From positions 186,001 through 250,000 of the forward strand of contig NZ_JAFREP010000015.1 in NCBI RefSeq assembly GCF_017377855.1: a DNA stretch of 64,000 nucleotides, written 5' to 3'. The notes under the pieces are model-generated. The model was not told the DNA's origin, ran no database searches, and saw nothing but the letters and a program-made list of their open reading frames with translations. Origin of the DNA: Acanthopleuribacter pedis (GTDB lineage: Bacteria; Acidobacteriota; Holophagae; Acanthopleuribacterales; Acanthopleuribacteraceae). The position numbers and the translations under genes were made by a program. Of the stretch, positions 25,845 to 35,508 are shown piece after piece. Position 1 is the first letter of the stretch. Each line of letters starts with the position of its first letter.

Positions 25845-26732
25845 ATGAACGACAACGAACAATTACAGCATTGGATTGACCGCGTCGACACAGAATTGGT
25901 GCGTTATTTCGCCGACAAAGACATGACGTGCAATCCACTGGACCGCGCCATGGAGTACACGCTCCTGGCGGGTGGAAAACGCTTGCGCCCCTTATTGACG
26001 ATGGTGGTGGTCGCGGAATACGGCGGCGACCCCGAGGCGGCAATCCCCTTTGCGCTGGCCTCTGAATTCCTGCACACCTACTCACTGATCCACGACGATT
26101 TACCCTGCATGGACGATGACGACATGCGCCGCGGCAAACCCACCAACCACATCATCTTCGGGGAAGCCAACGCCATTCTGGCGGGCGACGCGCTTCACAG
26201 TGAGTCGTTCCTGCTGCTGTCCGGCGCACCACACCCCAGCTTAAGCGCCGAGAAACGCAACCAGGTGATGGTTGAGTTTTGCCAAGCGGTTGGCAAACGG
26301 GGCATGGTCGCGGGTCAAATTATGGACTTGGCCCAGACCGGCAAGGACACCTCACTCGAACATCTCGAACTGCTCCACCAACGCAAGACCGGCGCCCTGC
26401 TCCGATTCTGCGTGCGCCTCGGTGCCCATTTGGCCGAGGTCTCCGAAAGCGACCTCAACGCGCTAACCCAGTTCGCGGAAAAACTGGGCCTGTTGTTTCA
26501 AGTGGTGGACGACCTGCTCGACGAGGAATCGGACAGCGCCACCTTGGGTAAAACATCCGGCAAAGACGCCGGCCAGGATAAAGCGACCTTCCCCAAAATC
26601 ATGGGTTCCGATGAAGCACACGATTACGCGGACAAGCTACTGGACGAAGCCCTCGCGGCCCTCAAAGCGGTATCGCGCCCACTAGAGTACCTCGAAGAAA
26701 TCGTCCGTTACGTGCGCCATCGCGATCATTAG
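25845..26732 (+). CDS. ispA: Polyprenyl (farnesyl/geranylgeranyl) diphosphate synthase
   Basis: Condenses isopentenyl diphosphate with allylic diphosphates to give C15 or C20 prenyl diphosphate. 295 residues. GGKRLRPLLTM near 46, first Asp-rich motif DDLPCMDDDDMRRG near 87 and second DDLLDEESD near 221 are intact. The DDx4D form of the first motif fits the bacterial FPP synthase class. The ATG at 25845 has GAGG at 25832; an in-frame TTG at 25830 is less likely. It is the third gene of the xseA-xseB-ispA operon and is convergent with the cysteine desulfurase gene. Confidence 0.93.
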   Translation: MNDNEQLQHWIDRVDTELVRYFADKDMTCNPLDRAMEYTLLAGGKRLRPLLTMVVVAEYGGDPEAAIPFALASEFLHTYSLIHDDLPCMDDDDMRRGKPTNHIIFGEANAILAGDALHSESFLLLSGAPHPSLSAEKRNQVMVEFCQAVGKRGMVAGQIMDLAQTGKDTSLEHLELLHQRKTGALLRFCVRLGAHLAEVSESDLNALTQFAEKLGLLFQVVDDLLDEESDSATLGKTSGKDAGQDKATFPKIMGSDEAHDYADKLLDEALAALKAVSRPLEYLEEIVRYVRHRDH

Positions 26733-26756
26733 CACCGGTTGCGCGGTCTCGCCCCA

Positions 26757-27893
26757 TTACTTCAGCGAGGCCGCCACGGCATCCAGCGCGGCGTCAATTT
26801 CAGCGTCGGTGGTTAGGTGCGACAAAGAAAAGCGGATGGTTCCCTTCGCCGCGTGTTCCTTGAGCCCCATCCCCAACAAAACGGAACTCACGGACAGCGA
26901 CCCGGAGCTACAGGCAGAACCGGTCGAGGCACACAAACCGTTTTGATCCATCATAATCAGCAACAGATTTCCGTCGGCGCCTTTGAACTGAACAGAACTG
27001 ATGTTGGGCGTGCGCGGCAGGTCGGCAAAGTTGACGACCAATCGATCACCGAAGCGCTCGCGTAAACCGGCCTCAAAACGATCCCGCTTGGCGGCAATCG
27101 AGGCGGTATCCTGGGCGGCGGCCAACTCGGCGGCAACACCCATGCCCACAATCCCGGCGGGATTTTCCGTACCGGCACGGCGCCCGCTCTCTTGGGAGCC
27201 ACCGTGCATCAGCGCGGTGAGTTTGACACCGCGTTTTATGAACAATGCCCCAACGCCCTTGGGACCGTGGAATTTGTGGGCGGACAAACTAAACATATCC
27301 ACGCCCAGCTTTTTGACGTCGACTGGGAGTTTCCCCAGGGCTTGCACGCCGTCGCAATGGACCAGCGCCCCGCGCCCTTTAGCAAGGGCGGCGATTTCGG
27401 CAACGGGCAAAACCAAACCCGACTCGTTATTGGCCATCATGACACTCACCACCAAGGTGTCCGCATCAATCGCATCCTCAAAAGGCTGAAGAGAAACGGT
27501 CCCCTTTTCGAACTGCATGGGCACGGTGCGAACCTGAACATCAAAAAAGCCGCCCAACCATTCGGCGGTCTTTTTGACGGCGGGATGCTCAATGGCGGTG
27601 ATGACGATGTTGCTGCGCGGATTGAGTTTGTCTTCTTCCTTGGCCCGCATGACCACCCCACACAAGGCGTGGTTGTCGGCCTCGGAACCGGAGCCGCAAA
27701 AGGTGATTTCGGAGGGACGTGCCCCAATCGCCTTGGCCACCCGTCCCCGTGCTTGTTCCACGGCGACGCGGGCCTGATTCCCGATTTGGTGAATCGAACT
27801 AGGATTGCCGTAGTGTTCGGTGAGAAAAGGCAGCATGGCCTGGTGAACGGGTTCGGTCACGGCGGTGGTGGCGTTGTTGTCAAAATAAATCAC
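26757..27893 (-). CDS. Cysteine desulfurase (NifS/IscS-like)
   Basis: PLP enzyme moving sulfur from cysteine to acceptors for Fe-S cluster or thiolation pathways. About 378 residues. IYFDNNATTAVTEPV is the N-terminal signature, the PLP lysine lies in SLSAHKFHGPKGVG, substrate-binding GGSQESGRRAGTEN follows, and the mobile-loop Cys is in STGSACSSGSLSVSSVL. The GTG at 27893 (reading MIYFDNN) is preferred; an upstream in-frame TTG is at 27914. No iscU, iscA or tRNA thiolation gene is adjacent, so the acceptor is not indicated. Confidence 0.92.
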   Translation of the reverse strand: MIYFDNNATTAVTEPVHQAMLPFLTEHYGNPSSIHQIGNQARVAVEQARGRVAKAIGARPSEITFCGSGSEADNHALCGVVMRAKEEDKLNPRSNIVITAIEHPAVKKTAEWLGGFFDVQVRTVPMQFEKGTVSLQPFEDAIDADTLVVSVMMANNESGLVLPVAEIAALAKGRGALVHCDGVQALGKLPVDVKKLGVDMFSLSAHKFHGPKGVGALFIKRGVKLTALMHGGSQESGRRAGTENPAGIVGMGVAAELAAAQDTASIAAKRDRFEAGLRERFGDRLVVNFADLPRTPNISSVQFKGADGNLLLIMMDQNGLCASTGSACSSGSLSVSSVLLGMGLKEHAAKGTIRFSLSHLTTDAEIDAALDAVAASLK

Positions 27894-27944
27894 GACGTTC
27901 TCTTTTCCTCGCAACCCGGCGGCCGGGTTTTGTCGGTCGCAGCC

Positions 27945-29279
27945 CTACGTCAAAAACTCTTGCAGGTGCGGCCGTTCTTGGGGATATGCTTCCAGCAACT
28001 CAGACAAACGCGGATGGCAGAACAGGCGAATTTTTCGCACACCCTGCTGGAACGCGGGACCCAAAGCCTCAATGACCGGGCTTTCCTGGTGGATCGGACG
28101 TTCGATGCCGTTTGCCAACTTAATGGGGAAGGTCTCCCACGAACTGGTTTTATAAATCGGCGGCACATCCCAAATCAAGTGGTGATCTTCAAGTGTCACC
28201 CCTTTGCGCGCGGCCCACTGGATGAACCAATCGGTCACGGGCCGGCGGCGCTTCTTCTGTTGGAGCCGATCATAGGTACGGGGTTCATGGTTAAACGCGA
28301 CGGTGTAAACCCGTTTGTAGGGGCGCCGACGCAGGTAGGCCATTTCAATGAGTTCGCGACCCGGCGCGGAAACCCGCTCGTGCAGCCACTCCATAAAGTT
28401 GTGGTCGTTGTAGCCGAGTAATTGACGGTTCCAGGCTTCGCCCGGTTCAATGGAGCCGGGCTGAAAGTAACGACACGCACTGGAGAGCATGGTGATGAAG
28501 GAGCGGACGGTGTGGCTCCAGTAAACGGAACGGTACATCCAATAACGGGACAACTGGAACCGTTCGGCGCTGACCAAACCCTTTTCATGCACACACAAAA
28601 CAGGGCGTTCATAACTGGGCACCAGGTTGGTGATAAAACGCTCGCGGTCAAAACCGGAGCTTTGCTCAATGCCGCAGAAAAAACTATCGCGAATGAGGTA
28701 ATCGCATTTGTCGGCGTCCAAGGGTGAATCGATGATTTGTTTGAGTAATTTCAGGCGGGGTTCCAGCTCGGCGGCGGGCCCCAGCAAGGCGGCAATGCGA
28801 TCAGGTTCCAACTGGAACTCGGACCAGATGAGCTCGGCCAGGTTTTCACCCTTGAGCACCAAATCCCCTTTGAGTAACCCAACCGTCAGCAGTTCGTGCT
28901 CGGGAAATTCATCGAGATGATCGAGCTGGTGGGAACAGGGATAATGGCCCAGGTCATGGAGTAGGCCGGCCAGCATAATCGCCAGGTAATCTTTTTCGTC
29001 GTATTGGTCGGCAAATTCGGGGAAACGGTGGAGTTGGCGCAGGTAGGCGAGGATGTTGCCGTAGACACCGAGGGCGTGGGCAAAACGCGTATGGGTGGCG
29101 CTGGGGTACACGCGATCCGCCAGGCTGAGCTGGCGGATACGGCGCAGACGTTGGACTGGGTAGCTGTCGATCACCTTGAGCAAACGCTTGGTCACGGGGA
29201 TCGAACTCTGACCCGGCGCCAAACGGATCCCGCCGGTGGCGGAAAACTCCGGGATGGTCGTCAAGGCGTCGGCGGCCAT
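27945..29279 (-). CDS. HD-domain phosphohydrolase (SAMHD1/dGTPase-like)
   Basis: 444 residues. The HD metal site is complete: RFAHALGVYGN (about 66), LLHDLGHYPCSHQLDHL (about 109) and DADKCDYLIRDSFF (about 189), matching the family of dNTP triphosphohydrolases and related HD proteins. The C-terminal 200 residues are family-typical helices with a basic stretch (QQKKRRRPV). The substrate is inferred only. Its ATG shares one base with the ispH stop (TAATG), so it is translationally coupled to ispH. Confidence 0.85.
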   Translation of the reverse strand: MAADALTTIPEFSATGGIRLAPGQSSIPVTKRLLKVIDSYPVQRLRRIRQLSLADRVYPSATHTRFAHALGVYGNILAYLRQLHRFPEFADQYDEKDYLAIMLAGLLHDLGHYPCSHQLDHLDEFPEHELLTVGLLKGDLVLKGENLAELIWSEFQLEPDRIAALLGPAAELEPRLKLLKQIIDSPLDADKCDYLIRDSFFCGIEQSSGFDRERFITNLVPSYERPVLCVHEKGLVSAERFQLSRYWMYRSVYWSHTVRSFITMLSSACRYFQPGSIEPGEAWNRQLLGYNDHNFMEWLHERVSAPGRELIEMAYLRRRPYKRVYTVAFNHEPRTYDRLQQKKRRRPVTDWFIQWAARKGVTLEDHHLIWDVPPIYKTSSWETFPIKLANGIERPIHQESPVIEALGPAFQQGVRKIRLFCHPRLSELLEAYPQERPHLQEFLT

Positions 29280-30253
29280 TAAACAACCACCCCCTTGGCT
29301 TCGAGGTCACGCCGAAAGTGCGCGGGCACGGCAAAGTGCATGCGTTCCTCAACGTGGTCGTAGGTTTGGAAGGTCTCGAAACCATGGCGTTGTAGGTAGT
29401 CGATAATGGCTTGAACCAGAACGTTGGGTGTGGAAGCACCGGCGGTGATCGCCACATGGTGCAGCGGTTCCAGGTCCAGGTCCTTGAGGGCGGTCACATC
29501 GGGATAAAGTGCCGAGGCGGCGCCATGTTCGCGGGCAACTTCGACCAAGCGCTTGGAGTTGCTGGAGGTATGGGAGCCCACCACGATAAAGTGATCAACG
29601 CCGGGTGCAATGGCCTTCACGGCGTCTTGGCGGTTGGAAGTGGCGTAGCAAATATCGTCCTTTGGCGGACCAATTAAATGGGGAAAACGCACCTTTAAGG
29701 CTTCCACGACCTTCATGCAGTCGGCCACATTGAGGGTGGTCTGGGTCAGGTAAACCAGCTTTTCGGAGGGTGGTTCGGGCAGGGCGGCAACCACCTCGTC
29801 CAAAGCCTCGCCGCGGTGGGGCTCCACGATGGTGATATGCTCCGGCACCTCGCCATAGGTACCGATCACCTCGACGTGGTCGGCATGTCCGATTAAAAAG
29901 ATGTGGTAACCCTGCTTGGCGAACCGCAGTGCTTCGAGGTGGACCTTGGTAACCAAGGGACAGGTGGCGTCTAATTCCCGAAGCTTGCGCGATTTAGCAT
30001 GGGCGCGAACTTCCGGGCTAACCCCGTGCGCGGAATAAATCAGGCGCGCCCCCTCGGGAACCTCATCCAAGTCCTCTACAAAAACCGCACCACGTGAGGC
30101 CAAATCGGCAACCACATGCTGGTTATGGACGATTTCATGGTTGACGTAAATCGGGGCACCGTAGGCTTCAAGCGCCAAGTCGACAATTTTAATGGCGCGT
30201 TCAACGCCGGCGCAGAAACCGTTCGGTTTACATAGGGTGATTTTTTTCGGCAT
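29279..30253 (-). CDS. ispH: 4-hydroxy-3-methylbut-2-enyl diphosphate reductase
   Basis: Last enzyme of the MEP isoprenoid pathway; a [4Fe-4S] enzyme producing IPP and DMAPP. 324 residues. The three cluster cysteines lie in PNGFCAGVERAI, ELDATCPLVTKVH and DDICYATSNRQ. The conserved His and Glu are in VNHEIVHN and IGHADHVEVIGT, with GSHTSSNSKRL and TAGASTPN also present. The ATG at 30253 (AAGGATGG upstream) gives MPKKITLCKPNGFC; a longer reading to 30319 adds residues that are not family-like. It pairs functionally with ispA in this region. Confidence 0.96.
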   Translation of the reverse strand: MPKKITLCKPNGFCAGVERAIKIVDLALEAYGAPIYVNHEIVHNQHVVADLASRGAVFVEDLDEVPEGARLIYSAHGVSPEVRAHAKSRKLRELDATCPLVTKVHLEALRFAKQGYHIFLIGHADHVEVIGTYGEVPEHITIVEPHRGEALDEVVAALPEPPSEKLVYLTQTTLNVADCMKVVEALKVRFPHLIGPPKDDICYATSNRQDAVKAIAPGVDHFIVVGSHTSSNSKRLVEVAREHGAASALYPDVTALKDLDLEPLHHVAITAGASTPNVLVQAIIDYLQRHGFETFQTYDHVEERMHFAVPAHFRRDLEAKGVVV

Positions 30254-30321
30254 GGTCCATCCTTCAGAACGAAAAACCGTCGGGTAACACCCGGCACGGT
30301 AACGGCGCCATTTTAGCACTC

Positions 30322-30376
30322 CTAACGCAAGAGCAGCTTGCGTTTAGCGCTTTTCTCGTGGGGACGCGAGCAGGAA
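30322..30376. repeat. Family C element, copy 3
   Basis: Begins CTAACGCAAGAGCAGCTTGC, followed by TTTTCTCGTGGGGACGCGAG. Lies in the upstream region of ispH. Confidence 0.5.
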
Positions 30377-30890
30377 CAGGACCCAAAGCCAGATCGGTGG
30401 GTTCACGAATCCCTCAGACGGTCAAAAAGTATAAAAACGGGAAAACCCTTAACAACACCCATCAAGCACGAAAAAACAACCGTTTCCGACCATTTACCAT
30501 CCCCATGCGAACACCAAACTAAAACAAGGCAACTTAAATACCAATTTACATCGGTAAGACACCAAAAATTAAAGGCTATTGGCTGTCGACGGCATTTGGA
30601 AGCAGCCCTCTTTTTCATGGATAACCAAAGCCGATTTCACGCGTCCGCGAGCAGCTCCAAACACTCAAAACATCACCTAAACCACTTTTTTAAAGCACCT
30701 TACCCTACTCAAAGCCCCGACTCAACAGGAGCGGTACCTGTTTTTTTTCGAGGAGCGGATAGTCAGTTAGAACCCGCACTTTCATAAGGAGAGATACGCT
30801 TTCGGGACAATTCAAATTATTTATTATCAGCAAACTAGGCATTCGCGAAACGATACGTTAGAATTTTAAAGGCCGCTTCCCAGGCCTTCC
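30377..30890. other. Intergenic stretch, no gene seen
   Basis: About 510 bp, clearly richer in A and T than its surroundings (30410-30560 in particular). No coding signal, tRNA or strong terminator was found. Confidence 0.5.
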
Positions 30891-30991
30891 ACCTAAATTG
30901 AGCGATTCTTGGCGGCGCACTTGCTCAACTCTCGGCACGTCCTGCGCCGATACTTGCACAATTGCATCCATCCGAATCACACACTTTAGGT
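30891..30991. repeat. Family B inverted-repeat element, 101-bp deletion derivative
   Basis: ACCTAAATTGAGCGATTC at the left and GAATCACACACTTTAGGT at the right. The interior keeps GGCACGTCCTGCGCCGATAC and TTGCACAATTGCATCCA of the copy at 19702 but lacks its middle 100 bp. A further 200 bp without features separates it from the next gene. Confidence 0.75.
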
Positions 30992-31188
30992 TTCAACCTC
31001 GGCAAGGTTCTCCGATTCCACTTTTTGGCGGTCCATGCTTGATTGGTTGCTTGCGCCGCGGTTTCATCGCCCTCCCTGATAGGAAACCTTTCGGCCCCGA
31101 CCCCTGACCTTGTTATCAACCTTTTTTCAAGCCGTTCGTATCAGAAACCACCGGTTCTTTGAGTTTTGCGTTTCTTCGGGGATAAAAC

Positions 31189-32223
31189 ATGCTGCTTGCT
31201 ATGGCGTTGTTTCTGTGGACGACCCCACAGAGTCATATGATCGAATTGGAAGAACAAGAAGGTTTTCAACTCGTCAATTTACACAATGCCCAAATCGCCC
31301 AAGATGGTTCGATTTTGCTTGCGGCGGGAAAAGAGTTACGCCACTGGGATGGACAAGGTCGCTTGCTCCGCAAGATTACCGGCGGGCCCGGCAAGGTCGA
31401 TTTCGAAATGATCATGACCTTTGTGTGGGACGCGAATCGCGGGATCTACTGGATCGTCGACGGCTTTAAAAGCCACTTCCACTTCTTTGATCGCGACGGC
31501 AACTACCTCGGCTCCGACTACCCCTACGACCCCGAGGATCCCGCGGCCAAACCCACCCAATACCAGCGTTTGAACCTGGTTGGGAGCCGCGTTTTCGCGC
31601 AGGATAATTCCGAAATGGCGGCTCGCATGCCGGGGCGCCCAACTATTTTTCAGTTGCTGGAAGTCGAGGTCACCAAAGACGGGGTCGATCTGAAGAAAGT
31701 CGGTCCAACCTGCTATCCGGTACGACCCATGTTGCTTTCCTACAACTATTCGTTTAAACGACATTGGCTGGTGCAAAAAGGCTTTTCCAAGAACTTTTTT
31801 GTCGTGGACGAGTTGTCAACCGCCATTCTCGAGTACGGACCGCAACCTGGCCAAGATATTAGCGACGGAATTGTGCGCGAGGTAAGCCGGCTCCCACTCA
31901 CCATGGAAGATTGGGTCGGCAGCAAACCGCCCAATCAATTCGTTTCGCTAACCTCCCGTCGCGATCAGGTCAACTGGATGCTTTCCTTCTCACGACTCAC
32001 CGGGTTGTATCGCCTTGAGCAGGATTTTTTGGTGGGTTATTCGATTCCGAGTCGGGAAGGAGAATTGGGTTTGTTGGCGTTGCAGCGGGTGAACCGCAAG
32101 GGCCGACGGATGGGCGACAAGGTGATTATTGACGGCATTTTGATCGGCACCCATGAAAACCGCGCCATGGTGCTGGTAACCCAAAACAGGGAACCAACCG
32201 GCATTAAGATTTACCAGTTTTAG
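31189..32223 (+). CDS. Uncharacterised protein, beta-propeller-like (6-bladed/NHL type)
   Basis: 344 residues, not assigned to a characterised family. A short hydrophobic N-terminus (MLLAMALFLW) may be a signal peptide. Repeating strand-turn units such as QDGSILLAAGKELRHWDGQG, WDANRGIYWIVDGFK and FHFFDRDGNYLG resemble blades of 6-bladed beta-propellers found in secreted proteins of related bacteria. It stands alone, with GGGGAT upstream of the ATG. A binding or scaffolding role would be typical of propellers, but nothing here identifies a ligand. Confidence 0.6.
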   Translation: MLLAMALFLWTTPQSHMIELEEQEGFQLVNLHNAQIAQDGSILLAAGKELRHWDGQGRLLRKITGGPGKVDFEMIMTFVWDANRGIYWIVDGFKSHFHFFDRDGNYLGSDYPYDPEDPAAKPTQYQRLNLVGSRVFAQDNSEMAARMPGRPTIFQLLEVEVTKDGVDLKKVGPTCYPVRPMLLSYNYSFKRHWLVQKGFSKNFFVVDELSTAILEYGPQPGQDISDGIVREVSRLPLTMEDWVGSKPPNQFVSLTSRRDQVNWMLSFSRLTGLYRLEQDFLVGYSIPSREGELGLLALQRVNRKGRRMGDKVIIDGILIGTHENRAMVLVTQNREPTGIKIYQF

Positions 32224-32608
32224 GAACAGCGCCCGATCGCCTGATTTCTGTACCGTGAAGGCTCAAAAAGGCCCCCAAACAACAGGGTGACGCCCCGCTT
32301 TTTGTGAAGAAAAGAGGCCGGAAACCAAATGTTGCCGGCCCTCACTGCATCGGCGCCAATAGGGATTTTCGGTCGCGAGCACCGTTTGGATACAACACGG
32401 AAAAGACGGTCTTTTTCGCGCCGCCGCGGCGGTGCAGGCGGCTTCCGATCAGGGTGACGGGATCACGGCGTCCCATTACATAACAACGTCCCACCCACCC
32501 TGCTCGAAAAGCCGTACACGCCGGGCGCAAAGAGAGTGCGTTCCGTGCCGTACTGCTTTATTTCCACCCCCTCTTTATTTTCAACACTATATTTTTTCCA
32601 CTTTCTTC

Positions 32609-32639
32609 TTGCCAGGAGCACCCTGGCCGGTGCTATGAT
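32609..32639 (+). promoter_or_regulatory. Probable promoter of the methyltransferase module
   Basis: TTGCCA (32609-32614) and an extended -10, TGCTATGAT (32631-32639), with a 19-bp spacer. Transcription would begin near 32646, so codons before 32668 cannot be translated from it. The preceding 32224-32608 shows only a hairpin GGCCGG/CCGGCC near 32315-32338. Confidence 0.45.
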
Positions 32640-32667
32640 CGCCAGGCCAAACCTCGCATGGGAGAAC

Positions 32668-35508
32668 ATGCGATACCAAAAATACGCACCACAGAGCTTG
32701 TCGGTGTTCGGCGATTTTGCCAAGTTACTCAGACCGTTTCCCCACAACGATCTCCGCAACTTGGGGGTCCCCGACCGATTGCTCGACCAGGTTTTTCGGG
32801 TTTGTATTGGGCACAAACCCTATTGCCTGTTTTTTGAACTGATCTTGTCCGAACAATGCCCGAAAGACGCTTACACGGCCATCGCCGGCGGTATCGCCGC
32901 CTGTATGGCGCGTCAAGGGCATGAGTATGCCGTTTTTACGGTGGTCCATGCCGGCAGTGCCAATGCCCATTTGATTTTTTGGCGCCGCCGCGAAGACCTA
33001 CATCAACGCGCGCTGTTCCACCTTGACTTGGTCTTTACCCACCAAAGCCTGTTTGAACGGCAAGTCCTTGATCTGCTGCACAAGCTCAACAGCGAGCGGG
33101 TTCCGGCGCTGTTTTCGCTGCTGCAGAACCACCAACACCACAAGCCCTTCTTTGCGGTATTGCGCCGCCATTTGGGAAAACTGGAGACCAAAAACGTCGC
33201 CGGCTACCACGCCTTGGTGGACCTGGTGCTGAAGTTGATCTTCCTGATCTTCGTGCAGCATAAACGCTGGCTCAACCACGATCCCTACTACCTCGAAACC
33301 CAAATCGCGCACTGCTGTGCCCGATCACTGTCGATCCTCACGGTGTTCCTTCAGCCCCTGTTCGCCCGGCTCGAGGGCCTACCGGTAGCGGAACCCTTGC
33401 CACTCGGACAGTTACCACTCCTGGGTGGTGGACTGTTTCACTTCGACCGCACGGCCTTGCCGCTCATCGAAAACAGGTGGCTTTTCGATCTGGTGCAAGC
33501 CCTACTCAATAACTTTTCGTATTCCTTGCTGGAATCACGACCCGGTCGCACGGTCGCGGGCATCGGCCCGGAAGTTTTGGGCGCGGTCTTTGAGCACCTC
33601 CTGTTGGTGGACGACCGCAAGCAACAAGGCACGTATTACACACCGGGTTTCCTTGCCCACAAACAAGCAAAGGCGGCAATCACGGCTTGGCTCGACCACA
33701 AGCAATGTGGTGACGATCCCCTTGCGCGGCGCGATGCCGTTGCCGATATCCGCATCCTTGACCCAAGCTGCGGCAGCGGGACCTACCTCACCGCGGCCTT
33801 TCAAGCCCTGCTCGACATCCACCTTGCGGTTCTGCCGCCGGACCAACACCGCAACGGGCGACTGTTTGATTTGAAGCAACAGATCATGCTGCGTAATTTG
33901 TTCGGGGTCGACATCAATCCGGTGGCGGTTCGCCTTACCGAGGTTCGGCTTTGGCTCAACCTGATCCAAGACATTGAGGTCGAAGATCCGGCGAAAGCGC
34001 CCGCCCTACCCAACCTGCAACACCAACTCCGCGCAGGCGACTTCCTCGACCTGCATGTCCCAACAGACAAAAAGCAGGTAAAACAATGGCCCAAATACGC
34101 CCAGCTGGAGCAACTCCGCGCCAAATTTCCCACCAGCCAAGCACCGCAACGAATGAACCTTTTGCGGCATATGTTGCGGCTTGAGGGAGAACTGGCGGAC
34201 TACCTGACGGCCTGTCGGCAGAAGGCGCTGAAGGACATCACCAAAACCCAGCTAGCCCAACCCTGCTTACCCGGCTGTCGCCAAGGCCGACGTAAGGTAA
34301 CTTGGCGGGTTCCCCGTGAACCCGGCAAACAGCTCCACGTCATGTTCAGTCGGGTCATGCTGGAACAGGGCTTCGACTGCATTATCGGCAATCCCCCCTG
34401 GCTGGCGGCGGGTCGCATCGACAAAGGCGCGGCGGCCTCCTTGCGCGCCGGCCTGCCTGTCCCCCGCGGGGTGGTCCTGAGCGGTCAAGTTGATTTGTCG
34501 GTGTACTTCACCGCGGCGTCCCTGGCGCTGCTTCGCCCCAACGGCCATCTCAGCTTTCTGCTGCCCGCCAAAATCCTGCAAGCGCCCTACGCCGCCTCGC
34601 TTCGGCAGTTCCTCCTCAACCAGTGCCGTATTCATTACCTTTACGACTACGGCCTCAAACAAGGACAACTGTTCAAGGCCGATACCTTTCCGGTCGCGGT
34701 CGGGGCGGGACTCCTCCAACAACCAAACCAACCAAGCAAGACCCACCAGGTCGCGATTGAAATTCACGAAGGCGACGACAACCGCTGCTTCACCCGCGAC
34801 CAAACCCAAATTGCGGACCGTTTCGGTCTGTGGCACCTCTATGAGGGACCCGCTATTCGCGGCGACCCTCGTCGGCCCAGCCTGGGCGAACTGGGGTTTA
34901 AGCCCCAACGTGGCGTGGTAACGGGCGCCAAACGCAGTTTCGTTTTCGAGCAACCGCCCATCCATTTGGCGAAGGCACGGTTCCGCCCCCTCCTGCGTGG
35001 GCGGGATATTCAGCCGGACGGCCTCCAGCCAGGGCGCTTCATCTACTGGCCGTTCCAAACCAAAACGGCCTGGAACCGCAAACTGGGGTTCCAGGAACAC
35101 ACCTTCTTAAAAAATGCAGACAAGGTACGCTGGCAAAGCGGTCGCCCCTCCCTACCCTACGCGGCCCGACCCTTTTCGCCATGGCTCCTAATTTGGAAAT
35201 ACCTCGCAAAACGTTGGACGGTGGGACTGATTCAAGGTGGCTGGTGCATCCCAGACCAAACCACCTATTACCTTTCCTGTTCCCATTTCGCCCAAGCCTA
35301 CCGTTTGTTTGCCTATTTCAACAGCGCCGAAGCCGACGCCCAGCTCCGCGCCATCGCGGAGCGCGGCAAGGACTTTTGCTACTTCTATTACGCCCACACG
35401 GTTGCGTGTCTGCAACTGCCGTGTGATTGGCAGGACGTCGCCCTGACGATCCCGCCGGAAAAAACCTGTTTCACACCGGCCGAGGGGGTGAACTTATGGC
35501 CGTGCTAA
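32668..35508 (+). CDS. Eco57I-type N6-adenine DNA methyltransferase (possible restriction-modification or defence protein)
   Basis: About 946 residues. Residues 1-290 are helical and unassigned, ending in the helix LVLKLIFLIFVQHKRWLN typical of this group. LGAVFEHLLLVDDRKQQGTY then YTPG, SAM motif I ILDPSCGSGTYL (about 370), LFGVDINPVAVRLTEVRLWL and catalytic motif IV NPPW (about 575) define a gamma-class adenine methyltransferase. The C-terminal third (FRPLLRGRDIQPDG, then WTVGLIQGGW) resembles the TaqI-like target recognition domain. No PD-(D/E)xK nuclease motif was recognised. The start at 32668 (GGGAGA upstream) is preferred to one at 32536 because a promoter lies between. The next gene overlaps it by 13 bases. 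Confidence 0.83.
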   Translation: MRYQKYAPQSLSVFGDFAKLLRPFPHNDLRNLGVPDRLLDQVFRVCIGHKPYCLFFELILSEQCPKDAYTAIAGGIAACMARQGHEYAVFTVVHAGSANAHLIFWRRREDLHQRALFHLDLVFTHQSLFERQVLDLLHKLNSERVPALFSLLQNHQHHKPFFAVLRRHLGKLETKNVAGYHALVDLVLKLIFLIFVQHKRWLNHDPYYLETQIAHCCARSLSILTVFLQPLFARLEGLPVAEPLPLGQLPLLGGGLFHFDRTALPLIENRWLFDLVQALLNNFSYSLLESRPGRTVAGIGPEVLGAVFEHLLLVDDRKQQGTYYTPGFLAHKQAKAAITAWLDHKQCGDDPLARRDAVADIRILDPSCGSGTYLTAAFQALLDIHLAVLPPDQHRNGRLFDLKQQIMLRNLFGVDINPVAVRLTEVRLWLNLIQDIEVEDPAKAPALPNLQHQLRAGDFLDLHVPTDKKQVKQWPKYAQLEQLRAKFPTSQAPQRMNLLRHMLRLEGELADYLTACRQKALKDITKTQLAQPCLPGCRQGRRKVTWRVPREPGKQLHVMFSRVMLEQGFDCIIGNPPWLAAGRIDKGAAASLRAGLPVPRGVVLSGQVDLSVYFTAASLALLRPNGHLSFLLPAKILQAPYAASLRQFLLNQCRIHYLYDYGLKQGQLFKADTFPVAVGAGLLQQPNQPSKTHQVAIEIHEGDDNRCFTRDQTQIADRFGLWHLYEGPAIRGDPRRPSLGELGFKPQRGVVTGAKRSFVFEQPPIHLAKARFRPLLRGRDIQPDGLQPGRFIYWPFQTKTAWNRKLGFQEHTFLKNADKVRWQSGRPSLPYAARPFSPWLLIWKYLAKRWTVGLIQGGWCIPDQTTYYLSCSHFAQAYRLFAYFNSAEADAQLRAIAERGKDFCYFYYAHTVACLQLPCDWQDVALTIPPEKTCFTPAEGVNLWPC

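Noticed and set aside
32536..32667. Longer N-terminus for the methyltransferase starting at 32536
   Set aside because: A promoter-like element lies within this stretch and the GGGAGA ribosome site favours the start at 32668.
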